Assembly: GCA_958295695.1 (NCBI GenBank) | Contig: OY282363.1 | Coordinates: 682,001 to 746,000, forward strand | Reading direction: 5' to 3' | DNA length: 64,000 bases | Source of the DNA: an uncultured Alphaproteobacteria bacterium | Lineage (GTDB): Bacteria; Pseudomonadota; Alphaproteobacteria; SP197 | Part shown: positions 45,241-54,107 of the stretch, piece by piece | Layout: every line of letters begins with the position of its first letter | How positions within the stretch are numbered: the stretch's first letter is position 1 | The notes under the pieces: generated by a model | What the model was told of the DNA's origin: nothing | Databases searched by the model: none | What the model saw: only the letters and a program-made list of their open reading frames with translations | Position numbers and translations under genes: made by a program

Positions 45241-45276
45241 CCCTCATCGCGGGTCGGGTTTCGCGGATAGGCGGGT
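45241..45276. repeat. 36-bp direct repeat, right copy
   Basis: Matches 43234-43269 with three mismatches. It lies in the 333-base gap after the MORN gene, upstream of the hairpin-family repeat at 45356. Nothing else coding is seen in that gap. Confidence 0.75.
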
Positions 45277-45355
45277 CCGTTTTCGACGGGATCGCGAAAG
45301 GCCGCGACCGCGGCCCGCCGTTTTCGCGTCGCCCCCGCGGCCGGCGCCGGCCGGC

Positions 45356-45415
45356 CGCCGCGAGCGACAAGGAAACCGCGGCGGTCCCGTCGGAGACGGA
45401 CCCGCTCCAGAGTCT
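45356..45415. repeat. Dispersed hairpin repeat (direct-orientation copy)
   Basis: GCCGCGAGCGACAAGG is followed by GGCGGTCCCGTC ... GACGGACCCGCT, corresponding to the core and second hairpin of the element at 17087-17176. Decayed at one end. Confidence 0.6.
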
Positions 45416-45441
45416 TCCGGTCCCGGACGTCCGGCGCCGCC

Positions 45442-45900
45442 CTACCACTCCACGTCGAGGCCCTCGACGTCGGCGACGAGGCCGACGCTCTCGATGGCGC
45501 GTCTGGCGTGCGCCTCGTCGCCCGCGCCGGTGTCGCCCGCCGTGGCGACCGCGCCCAGGAGCTCTCCGGCGCCGTCGCGCACGATGACGCCGCCGAGCGC
45601 GCCCCAGAGCGGCAGGCCGACCGTGCTCTGGGCGACGCGCGAGGCGCTTTCGAACCAGGTCGGCTTCTTCAGCGCCAGGTCCATGATGGCGCGCGTCGGC
45701 ATGCCGATCACGACGCAGGACTTCGCCTTCGCCTCGGCGATGTCCATCAGCAGCGGCGGCGCTCCGATCTCGCGGACCGCCATGAGCGCGTAGCCGCCGG
45801 CGTCGACCACGGCGACGGCCATCCGGATGGACGGATGGACGCGGGGACCGGCGAGGGCGCGGTCGACCATCGCGCGGACTATGTCGTGGGTCAGGGTCAT
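45442..45900 (-). CDS. GlcG/HbpS-like (DUF336) protein
   Basis: A 152-residue protein of the GlcG/HbpS family. It has IRMAVAVVDAGGYALMAVRE near the N-terminus, AKAKSCVVIGMPT and GLPLWGALGGVIVRDGAGEL in the middle, and GAVATAGDTGAGDEAHARRA at the end. The fold binds small ligands or heme and is often a partner in oxidations; no specific role is assigned. The ATG at 45900 lies within a 20-bp tandem duplication: the upstream copy has its own ATG (45920) and the better ribosome site but ends after seven codons in a TGA overlapping this start. Confidence 0.75.
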   Translation of the reverse strand: MTLTHDIVRAMVDRALAGPRVHPSIRMAVAVVDAGGYALMAVREIGAPPLLMDIAEAKAKSCVVIGMPTRAIMDLALKKPTWFESASRVAQSTVGLPLWGALGGVIVRDGAGELLGAVATAGDTGAGDEAHARRAIESVGLVADVEGLDVEW

Positions 45901-45920
45901 GTGTCGTGGGTCGGGGTCAT
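45881..45920 (-). promoter_or_regulatory. 20-bp tandem duplication creating an upstream seven-codon cistron
   Basis: 45881-45900 and 45901-45920 are a tandem 20-bp duplication with two mismatches, each holding an ATG on the minus strand. The upstream ATG (45920), preceded by GGGAGGGAG, encodes MTPTHDT and stops in an ATGA overlap with the DUF336 start. Translation of the DUF336 gene may depend on re-initiation. Confidence 0.5.
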
Positions 45921-45950
45921 GGCGTCGGTCTCCCTCCCGGCGCGGCGTCC

Positions 45951-46328
45951 TCACGCGATGCGCTCGGCGCCGCGGTAGACCTCCTCGACGCGGAGCAGGA
46001 CGGCGCCGCGGCCCGGATAGCGTGGATCGAGCCAGCCTTTCATGCCGTCGTAGACGGGGCCGTCGGTATGGCGCTCGACCGCGCCCTTCACCTGGTAGGC
46101 CTCGCGCTCGGGCGCGATGTAGAGCAGCGACGCCCGGCCGCCCCGGGCGATGTTCTCCAGGGTCTTCGCCATCGAGTTGTCGGCGATGACGATGGCCTCG
46201 TCGCCGTGGAGTTCGGCGCACAGGACCCAGATCGCGTTGGGCGCGCCGTCCGCGCCGGTCGTCGCGAACGCCATGCGCCGTTCGCGGTCGCGCCACGCCT
46301 CGAGGGCCTCGGTCGTCAGTTTCGCCAT
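45951..46328 (-). CDS. Pyridoxamine 5'-phosphate oxidase-fold (FMN-binding split barrel) protein
   Basis: A 125-residue small split-barrel protein. It reads MAKLTTEALEAWRDRERRMA, then FATTGADGAPNAIWV, the typical substrate/flavin strand, IVIADNSMAKTLENIARGG, and ends LRVEEVYRGAERIA. Such short members bind FMN or F420 and reduce or protect small molecules; it is not the vitamin B6 enzyme PdxH. Same strand as the DUF336 gene downstream and the thiol-dioxygenase-like gene upstream, with short gaps, so the three may form one unit. Confidence 0.75.
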   Translation of the reverse strand: MAKLTTEALEAWRDRERRMAFATTGADGAPNAIWVLCAELHGDEAIVIADNSMAKTLENIARGGRASLLYIAPEREAYQVKGAVERHTDGPVYDGMKGWLDPRYPGRGAVLLRVEEVYRGAERIA

Positions 46329-46374
46329 GTCAGCTCCGTTTGTCCCGGGCGGCCGGGCCCGCGGTCGCGCCGTC

Positions 46375-46983
46375 TCAGCGGGCGTCGGCGATGCTCCCCA
46401 GCTCGTCCAGGAGGAAGGGCGCGGCCACGCCTTTGTCCGGGTCGTACTTCCAGCGCTCGCCCTGCCGGGCGAAGCCGCTGGCGTAGAGATGAAGATGCAG
46501 GAGCGGCTTGCCGTCCATGGCGTCGACCGCGTGAATGCCGTCGGGCCGCATGGCGACCGCCCCGCCCGGCGCGACGATCGCCTCGCCCTTCGCGACGATC
46601 GGCCCCGCGCCCGGCCCGGCGCCGGGCGGACGCGCATAGAACCGATGGCGTTCGCGGCCCTCGACGCCGGCGACGATCGCCCAGGCGGTTCCGTGATCGT
46701 GCGGCGCGTAGTGCTGGTGCGGCGCCCCGGAGTTCACATAGAGGGCGTAGCCGCCGTCGGCGTCCTCGTGGATCAGGTAGGACCGCTCCATGGCGTCGTC
46801 GTCCGGCAGGGGGAAGTCCTCGAAGGTGAAGAGCTCGCGGCGCTTCGCCAGTTCGATCAGCCTCGCCTTCCCCCGGGCGAGAGTCTCGAGCGACGGTCCC
46901 GCGTCCATGACGGCGCGGATATCGGCGATGGCGTCGGCGACCGGACGGCGGCGCCGGTCGCGTCCATTGCGTGTCGCGTTCAT
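46375..46983 (-). CDS. Cysteine/thiol dioxygenase-like cupin
   Basis: A 202-residue cupin resembling type I cysteine dioxygenase and 3-mercaptopropionate dioxygenase. The iron ligands are likely H95 and H97 (PHDHGTAWAIVAG) and H151 (RPDGIHAVDA). The N-terminus is helical, as in the family. It would oxidise a small thiol to its sulfinate. The usual Cys-Tyr crosslink residues of mammalian CDO are not evident, as in many bacterial forms. Alternatives within the cupin superfamily are possible. Confidence 0.72.
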   Translation of the reverse strand: MNATRNGRDRRRRPVADAIADIRAVMDAGPSLETLARGKARLIELAKRRELFTFEDFPLPDDDAMERSYLIHEDADGGYALYVNSGAPHQHYAPHDHGTAWAIVAGVEGRERHRFYARPPGAGPGAGPIVAKGEAIVAPGGAVAMRPDGIHAVDAMDGKPLLHLHLYASGFARQGERWKYDPDKGVAAPFLLDELGSIADAR

Positions 46984-47216
46984 GGCGGCCCTTCGCTCCC
47001 TTTCCGGCGACGATGGGACCGGATTTCACAACAGACTCCGCGCGCCGGCAAGGGGAAGGCCGCGCCGGACGGTGGACATCGCCCATCTCCGCCCCGGCGG
47101 ATCGGCCCGTTCTCCCTTCGCGGTTGCGCCGGGAGCGCGAAAGCGGCACGGTCGCGGGGACTCCCGGGAGAGGAAACCGTGCCGTATCGACCGGTTGGAA
47201 CGGAAGGCCCGGGCCC

Positions 47217-47303
47217 GTGACGGGCCTCCCCGCCGCCGACGTCCCGGGCCCCGAGGCCTTCGCCGTCGAGCTCGGCGCGGCGGAGCCGCCGCCCGACGCA
47301 TGA
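47217..47303 (+). pseudogene. Possible 3' scrap of a gene upstream of the metallophosphoesterase
   Basis: A short frame, TGLPAADVPGPEAFAVELGA then AEPPPDA, ends in a TGA that overlaps the ATG of the next gene (ATGA). Such coupling is expected of a real gene end, but nothing recognisable lies upstream in 46984-47216, which holds only an inverted repeat (CGGCACGGT / ACCGTGCCG, 47133-47184). It may be the remnant of a deleted gene; chance is possible. Confidence 0.25.
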
Positions 47304-49396
47304 CCGGCGACGCCCCGGACACGCGCCCCCTGGGCCCGCGGCGCTTCAGTTTCGGCGTCATCGCCGACACCCACGTCAACCAGGGCGAGGATGCGTGCAA
47401 CTCGCCCTACGAGGCCAACCGCCTCGCCAACCGCCGCCTGCGCCACGTCATCCGCGACCTCAACGCCCGCGACCTCGCCTTCGTCGTCAACGTGGGCGAC
47501 CTCGTGCATCCGGTGCCCGCCATCCCGGACCTCTACGCCGAGGCGGCGGCGCGCTTCCACGAGCAGACGGCCGCGCTCCGGCGTCCGCTCTATCTCACGC
47601 CCGGCAACCACGACGTGGGCGACAAGCCCAACGACTGGGCGCCGGCCGCCCGGGTCGCCGAGGCGCATCTGGCGCTGTGGGAACGGCACTTCGGGCCGCA
47701 GTACCGGTCGTTCGACCACGACGGCTGCCACGTCGCGATCGTCAACGCGCAGATCCTCAACTCGGGCTTCGCCGCCGAGGCGGAGCAGCGGGCCTGGCTG
47801 GAGGCCGACCTCGCCGCCAGCCGGGGCAAGCGCCTCTTCCTCATGAGCCACTACCCGCCCTACTTCACGAGGCCGGACGAGGAGGAGAACTACGACAACC
47901 TCGGCGAGCCCGGCCGCGGCTGGCTTCTGGGCCTCCTGGAGAAGCACGGCGTCGAGGCCCTGTTCGCCGGCCATGTCCACAACTTCTGGTTCTACCGGCA
48001 CGGCGCGACCGACTGCTACCTCCTGCCCTCGACCGCCTTCGTCCGCCTGGACTACAGCGAGATGCAGCGCGTCGCGCCCGAGCCCGGAAGCGAGTTCGGG
48101 CGCAACGACACGCCGAAGCTGGGCTACGCCGTCGTCCATGTGCACGAACGGGGACACCTCTGCGAGATCGTGCGCACCTGGGGCGCCGTGGCCGAGGCGG
48201 GCTCTCCGGAACCGGCCGCGGGCCGTCGTATCGCGCCCGTCCATCCCCGGCTGAACCGGCGGGACGGCTTCGGCTTCGACATGCGCCAGAACTGGATGGA
48301 CACCGTGGAGATCCCGCCCACCGGCGGCCTCGACGAGTTCGACCGCAAGGCGGTGCGCAACGACTACCCGTTGATGGCGCTCTGGGAGATGGGCGTGCGC
48401 AGGGTCCGGATCCCCCTGCGCGACCTCCTGCTTCCCGAGCGCGCCGAGCGCCTCCGGGCGCTCCATGGCCATGGCCAGCGGTTCACGCTGTTCACCTTCG
48501 GCGACCCTCCGGCGCGCGTCCGCGACCTCGTCGCCCGCCACCGGGACCTGCTGTCGTCCTGGGAGATCGGCCTCAACTTCGAGGCCCTCGAGCGCGACAT
48601 CGCCGGCGTCGGCGACGCGGCCCGGTCGGCCGGCGTACCCGTCTACCTCTCCAGGCTGCGCTCGACCGAAGAGCAGCGCGCCGAGGCGGGCAAGTACTAC
48701 CACGCCATCAACCAAGGCTTCCTCGCGGACGAGGGGGACCGGATGGCGGCGCTGCTCGCGCGCCCCGAACTCGCCGGCGCGCTCGCCGGCTTCGTCTTCC
48801 GCCTGACCATGGACATGGCGCCCTGGGAGGCCGTCGCCGGGGCGAGCGGCGTCGCCGCCGGCCTCGGCGTCGCCGCCTCCGTCCACCTGCGCATGACGGG
48901 CGCCAACCCGGCCCTCGAGACCGCCGACGACCATGCCGCCGCCTCGCGTATCGCGGAGGCCGTGGCGGCCGCGGCGGCCTTCGCGAACGTCACCGTCTTC
49001 GCCGACACCTTCATCGACTTCGACCGCGGCTACTTCCCGCGCCGGGGCGTGCTCGACCGCCGCTTCAATCCGCGCCCCGCGTTCCATGCGGTGCGCCATC
49101 TCAACGCCGCGCTCAACGCGGTCGACGGCGCGCTCCGGCCCGGGCGCGCGGGCGTCTGCCCCGGCGGACGCCATGTGGAGCTGCGCTCGGACGCCGGCGC
49201 GATCGTCCTCGCCCTGCCCGACGCCGGCGCGGCGGAAATCGCGGTCCCGGCGGGCGCCGGACCCGCCTCGCGCATCGACCTCCTGACCGGCGCGATCGCG
49301 CCCGCGGCCCGCGCCGACGGCCATGCGGTCCTCGCCGTCGCGGAGACGGACGGCGTCGCCGCCCCGGTCCTGGTCCTGCCCGGGGACCGGTTCTGA
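47300..49396 (+). CDS. Calcineurin-like metallophosphoesterase with C-terminal extension
   Basis: A 698-residue protein. The metallophosphoesterase domain (about 15-290) has FGVIADTHVNQGED (D23, H25), VVNVGDLVHP, LTPGNHDVGDKPNDW, LMSHYPPYF and FAGHVHNFWFY, which supply both metal sites. From about 320 on there is a second, barrel-like domain (DYPLMALWEMGVRRVRIPLR, then LSSWEIGLNFEALERDI) that resembles a glycosyl-hydrolase-like TIM barrel without an evident catalytic pair. No signal peptide is visible. It could hydrolyse a phosphodiester or nucleotide; the double architecture is uncommon. Intact frame. Confidence 0.78.
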   Translation: MTGDAPDTRPLGPRRFSFGVIADTHVNQGEDACNSPYEANRLANRRLRHVIRDLNARDLAFVVNVGDLVHPVPAIPDLYAEAAARFHEQTAALRRPLYLTPGNHDVGDKPNDWAPAARVAEAHLALWERHFGPQYRSFDHDGCHVAIVNAQILNSGFAAEAEQRAWLEADLAASRGKRLFLMSHYPPYFTRPDEEENYDNLGEPGRGWLLGLLEKHGVEALFAGHVHNFWFYRHGATDCYLLPSTAFVRLDYSEMQRVAPEPGSEFGRNDTPKLGYAVVHVHERGHLCEIVRTWGAVAEAGSPEPAAGRRIAPVHPRLNRRDGFGFDMRQNWMDTVEIPPTGGLDEFDRKAVRNDYPLMALWEMGVRRVRIPLRDLLLPERAERLRALHGHGQRFTLFTFGDPPARVRDLVARHRDLLSSWEIGLNFEALERDIAGVGDAARSAGVPVYLSRLRSTEEQRAEAGKYYHAINQGFLADEGDRMAALLARPELAGALAGFVFRLTMDMAPWEAVAGASGVAAGLGVAASVHLRMTGANPALETADDHAAASRIAEAVAAAAAFANVTVFADTFIDFDRGYFPRRGVLDRRFNPRPAFHAVRHLNAALNAVDGALRPGRAGVCPGGRHVELRSDAGAIVLALPDAGAAEIAVPAGAGPASRIDLLTGAIAPAARADGHAVLAVAETDGVAAPVLVLPGDRF

Positions 49397-49476
49397 GGGG
49401 ACGCGGCCCGCCGTTCGCGGCCTTGGACTCCGCGCCGCCGGGAGCGCATACTCCGCGCCGGCACGGAGGCGGAGCC

Positions 49477-50520
49477 ATGAGAGGGGCGACACCCGCGATC
49501 ATCGACCACCCGTCGGCCTGGAAGGGGGCCGACTTTTCCGGACCCGACGCCGTCGCCTTCGACTTCGACGAGCGCCACAGGGACGCCCTGCGCGGCGCGG
49601 TCGCCCGGGCCCGGGCGGCCGGACGCGGCCTGCGGGAGATGACCGGGGCGGACACCGCCATGCCGGAGATCGAGTCCGACCTCCTGGACCTGCGCCACGA
49701 GCTCGTGGACGGCCGCGGCCTCCTCATCGTGCGCGGCTGGCCCGTCGGGGAGATGACCGACGAGGAGCTGGGGATGGCCTACTGGGCCGTGGGCGCCCAT
49801 TTCGGACGCGGCGTCAGCCAGAGCCCCATGGGCGACCGCCTGGGCTACGTCACCGACGTCTCCAGGCCCGGCACGCGGGAGCGCGGCTACCGCAGCGCCA
49901 AGGAGCTCAACCTCCATACCGATTCCGACGACATCGTGGGCCTGCTGTGCATCCGCCGGGCGAAGTCGGGCGGCGAGAGCAGGCTGGCGAGCTCCGTGGC
50001 CGTCTACAACGAGATCGCCGCGGCGCGGCCCGACCTGCTGGAGCCGCTTTTCGAGGGCTACGCCTACCACTGGTTCGGCGAGCAGCCGCCCGGCCAGGGG
50101 ACCGTGACGAGCTACCGGGTCCCGGTCTTCGGCCATGCCGGGGGCAGGCTCTCCTGCGTCTTCCTGCGCGAGTTCATCCACATGGCGGCCGAGGAGACCG
50201 GCGTCGCGCCGACCGGCCGCGAGGCCGAGGCGCTGGCGTTCTTCGGCGAGGTCGCCGATCGGGAGGACATCGTCTTCCGATTCGGGCTGGAGCCGGGCTG
50301 GGCGAGCTTCATCAACAACTACACGACGCTCCATTCCCGCACCGGCTTCGAGGACTGGCCGGAACCGGATAGGAAGCGACTGCTGCTCCGCCTCTGGCTC
50401 AAGGCCGACCCGCCGCGTCCGCTCGTCGCCAACCAGCGCCGCTACTACGGCGACGACGGCATGTTCGTCGACGGCCGCGCCGACACCCACTACGACCCCA
50501 ACCGCCAGGCTGCGGAATAG
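49477..50520 (+). CDS. TauD/TfdA-family Fe(II)/2-oxoglutarate dioxygenase
   Basis: A 347-residue dioxygenase. The facial triad is visible: H147-x-D149 in ELNLHTDSDD and the distal H286 in NNYTTLHSRTGF; the 2-oxoglutarate arginine lies in the following KRLLLRLWL stretch. The loop YVTDVSRPGTRERGYRSAKE precedes the triad as in carnitine- and clavaminate-type relatives. The substrate is unknown. ATG start with GGAGGCGGAG upstream. It may belong with the other oxygenases in this segment. Confidence 0.82.
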   Translation: MRGATPAIIDHPSAWKGADFSGPDAVAFDFDERHRDALRGAVARARAAGRGLREMTGADTAMPEIESDLLDLRHELVDGRGLLIVRGWPVGEMTDEELGMAYWAVGAHFGRGVSQSPMGDRLGYVTDVSRPGTRERGYRSAKELNLHTDSDDIVGLLCIRRAKSGGESRLASSVAVYNEIAAARPDLLEPLFEGYAYHWFGEQPPGQGTVTSYRVPVFGHAGGRLSCVFLREFIHMAAEETGVAPTGREAEALAFFGEVADREDIVFRFGLEPGWASFINNYTTLHSRTGFEDWPEPDRKRLLLRLWLKADPPRPLVANQRRYYGDDGMFVDGRADTHYDPNRQAAE

Positions 50521-50580
50521 GACGGGATTCCATGTCTCGCACAATGCGCTAGACTCTTCGGTCGCGCCGGGAAGATCGCC

Positions 50581-50973
50581 ATGGCGGACATGCGGAAGGT
50601 GGAAGCGACGGTCGAGAAAGTCCTGAAAGAGCGCCGCTCCGACCTTCCAATCGAATCGATCCGGGTCGAACCGTCCCTCGACATGGACGACGACGAGATC
50701 CCGCGGGTCGCCGTCATCTACGATGCGAAAAGGAAGCGGCCCGATCCGGGAAGGGTCTCCACCGCGGCGCGCCGCATGAGGCCCCGTCTCGCCGCGATAG
50801 GCGAGCGCGCCTTTCCCATGACCTCCCGCATCTCCGGCGCCGACTGGCGGAGCGCGCGCCGAAGCCGGACGATCCGCTCGAGGCCGCGCGGGATGAGGGG
50901 AACCACGAACACCCCTCACCCCGAACTTGCCAAAAGGACCGGAACGTTTCCGCGGGAAACGGAACCGTTCTAG
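50581..50973 (+). CDS. Small conserved-type hypothetical protein with doubtful 3' end
   Basis: A 130-residue open frame. Residues 1-90 look coding: KVEATVEKVLKERRSDLPIE, SIRVEPSLDMDDDEIPRVAV and MRPRLAAIGERAFPMTS. After about residue 95 the frame turns arginine-rich and runs into a dispersed repeat (50910-50975). One base over, the sequence from about 50855 reads ERAPKPDDPLEAARDE, which looks more protein-like, so the true C-terminus may be frameshifted. No family recognised. Confidence 0.45.
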   Translation: MADMRKVEATVEKVLKERRSDLPIESIRVEPSLDMDDDEIPRVAVIYDAKRKRPDPGRVSTAARRMRPRLAAIGERAFPMTSRISGADWRSARRSRTIRSRPRGMRGTTNTPHPELAKRTGTFPRETEPF

Positions 50974-51001
50974 AATCGGCGCGGTCGCCGGGAGGGTTCG
51001 C

Positions 51002-51943
51002 ATGGCCGCGCTCAACGCCTTCGGGAGATCCGCCGGTCCCGCCGTCGTGGCCGAGTCGGTCGCCGAGCACGGATACGCCATCGTCCACGACATGCTCGAC
51101 GCGGACGGTCTCGCTCGCCTGCGCGGCGAGCTCGGGCCGCCGATCGCCGCGACGCCGGCCGGCCGCGAGGCCTTCATGGGCGCGAGGACCGTCCGCTTCG
51201 GCCGTCTCCTGGCCCGCAGCGGCGCGGCGCGCGGGATGGCGCTCGACCCGCTGTTGCTGGGCGTCGTCGAAGGCGTCCTCGGCCCCTTCTGCGTCCGCTT
51301 CCAGATCAACTACACGGGCGTGATGCATCTCCTGCCGGGCGAGACCGCCCAGGTCCTCCACCGCGACGCGGGGCTCTATCCCTTCCAGAACCCGGCCCCG
51401 CCCACGATCTGCGCGACGATGTGGGCCGTGACGGACTTCACGCGCGAGAACGGCGCGACCTGGCTCGCGCCCGGAAGCCACCTGTGGGACGAGGACCGCT
51501 CGCCGGTCGGGAGCGAGGTCGCGCAGGCCGAGATGCCCGCGGGCGCGATGCTGCTCTACAACGGCGCCGTCCTCCACGGCGGCGGCGCGAATCGCTCCGA
51601 CGCGGCGCGCACCGGCTGCGCCATCCAGTTCGCCCTGGGCTGGCTGCGCCAGGAGGAGAACCAGTACATGGCCTGCCCGCCCGAAGTGGCCCGGACCTTC
51701 CCCCGGCGGCTCCAGGAGCTGGTCGGCTACGACCTCGGCGCCGTGAATCTCGGCTTCGTCGACCACAAGCACCCCAACGAGGTGCTCAACGGCGTGGCGG
51801 GCGACGGTCCCGGCGACCTGGGGCCCGAGGCGCTCCAGCGGCGGGAGGAGCGCACGAACAGGCTCAGGGTGGCCGGCTGGGCGCCCATGGGCCGCAAGCG
51901 CGTCGCCCTGGACGCGGACCTCGTCCGGGGCGAGGGCTACTAG
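51002..51943 (+). CDS. Phytanoyl-CoA dioxygenase-family protein
   Basis: A 313-residue Fe(II)/2-oxoglutarate oxygenase of the PhyH family. The iron ligands are H120-x-D122 (QVLHRDAGLYPF) and H192 (AVLHGGGANRS), with R198 positioned for 2-oxoglutarate. It begins with the usual VAEHGYAIVHDMLD motif. Substrates of bacterial PhyH proteins vary (ectoine, phosphonates, secondary metabolites). ATG start with GGGAGG upstream. It converges with ecm, 26 bases apart. Confidence 0.83.
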   Translation: MAALNAFGRSAGPAVVAESVAEHGYAIVHDMLDADGLARLRGELGPPIAATPAGREAFMGARTVRFGRLLARSGAARGMALDPLLLGVVEGVLGPFCVRFQINYTGVMHLLPGETAQVLHRDAGLYPFQNPAPPTICATMWAVTDFTRENGATWLAPGSHLWDEDRSPVGSEVAQAEMPAGAMLLYNGAVLHGGGANRSDAARTGCAIQFALGWLRQEENQYMACPPEVARTFPRRLQELVGYDLGAVNLGFVDHKHPNEVLNGVAGDGPGDLGPEALQRREERTNRLRVAGWAPMGRKRVALDADLVRGEGY

Positions 51944-51969
51944 GGCCCTCGTCGCCCGCGGCGGACCGG

Positions 51970-53994
51970 TCAGGCGACCTTCGACAGGCGCTCTCCCGCG
52001 ACATCGGCGATGTCGCGGACGATCGCCGTGATCTCGTAGTCCTTGGGCGTGTAGACCCGGGCGACGCCGGCGGCCTTCAACGGGTCGATGTCCTCCGGCG
52101 GAACGATGCCGCCCACGACGATGGGAATGTCGCCGCAGCCCTCGGCGTCCATCAGGCGGCGCACCTCGGCCACGAGCCGGACATGCGCGCCCGAGAGGAT
52201 CGAGAGCCCCACCACGTGCGCGCTCTCCTCCAGCGCCGACGCCGCGATCTGCTCCGGGCTCAGGCGGATTCCCTGATAGACGACCTCCATGCCGCAGTCC
52301 CGGGCCCTCAGCGCGATCTGCTCGGCGCCGTTGGAATGGCCGTCGAGGCCGGGCTTGCCGACCAGCAGCTTGACCCGGCGGCCGAGGGCCCGCGAGACGG
52401 CCTCGACATGGGCGCGGGCCTCGGCCATGGCGTCCGGCGGCGCGGCGCCGCCGGCGGCGGAGAGGCCCGTCGGCGCGCGGTATTCGCCGAAGACCTCGCG
52501 CAGGGCGCGGCCCCATTCGCCCGTCGTGACGCCGGCCTTCGCGCAGGCGATGGAGGGCTCCATGACGTTGCGGCCCTCGCGCGCGGCGGTCTTCAGGGCC
52601 GCGACGGCCTCGGCGGCGTCGTCGGCGTCGCGCGCGTCCCGCCAGGCCGCCAGACCGGCGAGCTGCTCGTCCTCGGCCGCGGCGTCGACGGTCATGAAGC
52701 CGCCGTCCGCGCCCTCGGTGAGCGGCGAGGGCGCGGACTCGGTGAACATGTTGACGCCGACCACCGGCATCTCGCCCGCTTCGATGGCCGCCACGCGGGC
52801 GCCGTTCGATTCGACCAGCGCCTGTTTCATGTAGCCCGTCTCGACCGCCGGGACGGCGCCGCCCAGCGCCTCGACGGCGGCGAGCTCGGCCTTCGCGGCC
52901 TCCTTCAGCGCGGCGACCCTGGCGGCGATCTCGTGGCTGCCGTCGAAAATGTCGCCGAACTCCAGAAGATCGGTCTCGTGCGCGACGATCTGCTGCAGCC
53001 GCAGGCTCCACTGCTGGTCCCAGGGCCGCGGCAGGCCGAGCGCCTCGTTCCAGGCCGGGAGCTGCACCGCGCGGGCGCGCGCGTTCCTGGACAGCGTCAC
53101 CGCCAGCATCTCGAGCAGGATGCGGTAGACGTTGTTCTCGGGCTGCTGTTCGGTGAGCCCCAGGGAGTTCACCTGCACGCCGTAGCGGAAGCGGCGCAGC
53201 TTCGGATCGTCGACGCCGTAGCGTTCGGCGCAGATCTCGTCCCACAGCTCGGTGAAGGCCCGCATCTTGCACATCTCGGTGACGAACCGGATGCCCGCGT
53301 TCACGAAGAAGCTGACGCGGCCCACCACGCGGGCGAAATCCGCGTCGTCCACCGCGCCCGAGGCCCTCACGGCGTCGAGGATCTGGATCGCGTTGGCGAG
53401 CGAGAACGCGATCTCCTGCACCGGGGTCGCGCCCGCCTCCTGCAGGTGATAGGGGCAAACGTTGATTGGGTTCCACTTCGGCGTCTCGGCGACGGAGAAC
53501 ACGATGGCGTCGGTCGTGAGCCCGAGCGAGGGCGCGGGCGGGAAGATGTAGGTGCCGCGCGAGAGGTATTCCTTGACGATGTCGTTCTGGATCGTGCCCG
53601 TCAGGTCGCCGCGGGCGACGCCGCGCTTGTCGGCGAGCGCGATGTAGAGCGCGAAGAGCCAGGCCGCCGTGGCGTTGATCGTCATCGAGGTGTTCATCTT
53701 CCCGATGGGAATCCCGTCGAACAGCGTCTCCATGTCGCCCAGGTGGCCGACCGGCACGCCGACCCGGCCCACCTCGCCTCTCGCGATCGCCTCGTCGGCG
53801 TCGTAGCCCGTCTGGGTCGGCAGGTCGAAGGCGATGGAAAGGCCGGTCTGGCCGCGTTCGAGGTTGGCGCGGTAGAGCGCGTTCGAGGCCCTGGCCGTGC
53901 TGTGGCCCGAATAGGTCCGCATCAGCCAGGGCCGGTCTTTCCCGCGCCGCGGGGGGGCCGTGGAGTCTCCGTCGCTCATCGCCGCCGTCCGCAT
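51970..53994 (-). CDS. ecm: Ethylmalonyl-CoA mutase (B12-dependent)
   Basis: A 674-residue mutase that converts (2R)-ethylmalonyl-CoA to methylsuccinyl-CoA. The catalytic barrel has RTYSGHSTARASNALYRANL, GLSIAFDLPTQTGYD and YGVQVNSLGLTEQQPENNV. The B12 domain has GKPGLDGHSNGAEQIALRAR with the cobalt-ligand His in DGHSNG, a sequence typical of Ecm rather than methylmalonyl-CoA mutase. The ATG at 53994 or 53979 may be the start. Divergent from ccr across a region with inverted repeats; the adenosyltransferase at 58714 supplies its cofactor. Confidence 0.93.
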   Translation of the reverse strand: MRTAAMSDGDSTAPPRRGKDRPWLMRTYSGHSTARASNALYRANLERGQTGLSIAFDLPTQTGYDADEAIARGEVGRVGVPVGHLGDMETLFDGIPIGKMNTSMTINATAAWLFALYIALADKRGVARGDLTGTIQNDIVKEYLSRGTYIFPPAPSLGLTTDAIVFSVAETPKWNPINVCPYHLQEAGATPVQEIAFSLANAIQILDAVRASGAVDDADFARVVGRVSFFVNAGIRFVTEMCKMRAFTELWDEICAERYGVDDPKLRRFRYGVQVNSLGLTEQQPENNVYRILLEMLAVTLSRNARARAVQLPAWNEALGLPRPWDQQWSLRLQQIVAHETDLLEFGDIFDGSHEIAARVAALKEAAKAELAAVEALGGAVPAVETGYMKQALVESNGARVAAIEAGEMPVVGVNMFTESAPSPLTEGADGGFMTVDAAAEDEQLAGLAAWRDARDADDAAEAVAALKTAAREGRNVMEPSIACAKAGVTTGEWGRALREVFGEYRAPTGLSAAGGAAPPDAMAEARAHVEAVSRALGRRVKLLVGKPGLDGHSNGAEQIALRARDCGMEVVYQGIRLSPEQIAASALEESAHVVGLSILSGAHVRLVAEVRRLMDAEGCGDIPIVVGGIVPPEDIDPLKAAGVARVYTPKDYEITAIVRDIADVAGERLSKVA

Positions 53995-54014
53995 CGCGCT
54001 GTCGCCCCGCCATC

Positions 54015-54107
54015 TTGCTGCGATGCAAAACAAGTTGCAAACGCCGCGGCGCGGAAAAACAATGGCCTTCGGGGCATGTGCGCGCAGCGGGTGCTGCATC
54101 GCAGCAA
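54015..54107. promoter_or_regulatory. Inverted repeats between ecm and ccr, candidate regulator sites
   Basis: TTGCTGCGATGCA (54015-54027) is perfectly inverted at 54095-54107. Two direct TGCAAA motifs lie next to the first arm (54024-54029, 54036-54041), and TGCAA / TTGCA form a smaller palindrome (54024-54039). Acyl-CoA regulators of the ScfR type in Alphaproteobacteria are known to use TTTGCAAA-like elements. The divergent placement between two pathway genes fits joint control; the regulator is inferred. Confidence 0.45.

Noticed and set aside
47133..47184. Inverted repeat CGGCACGGT / ACCGTGCCG as a terminator
   Set aside because: The loop is long and no T-run follows; no upstream gene is known to end there.
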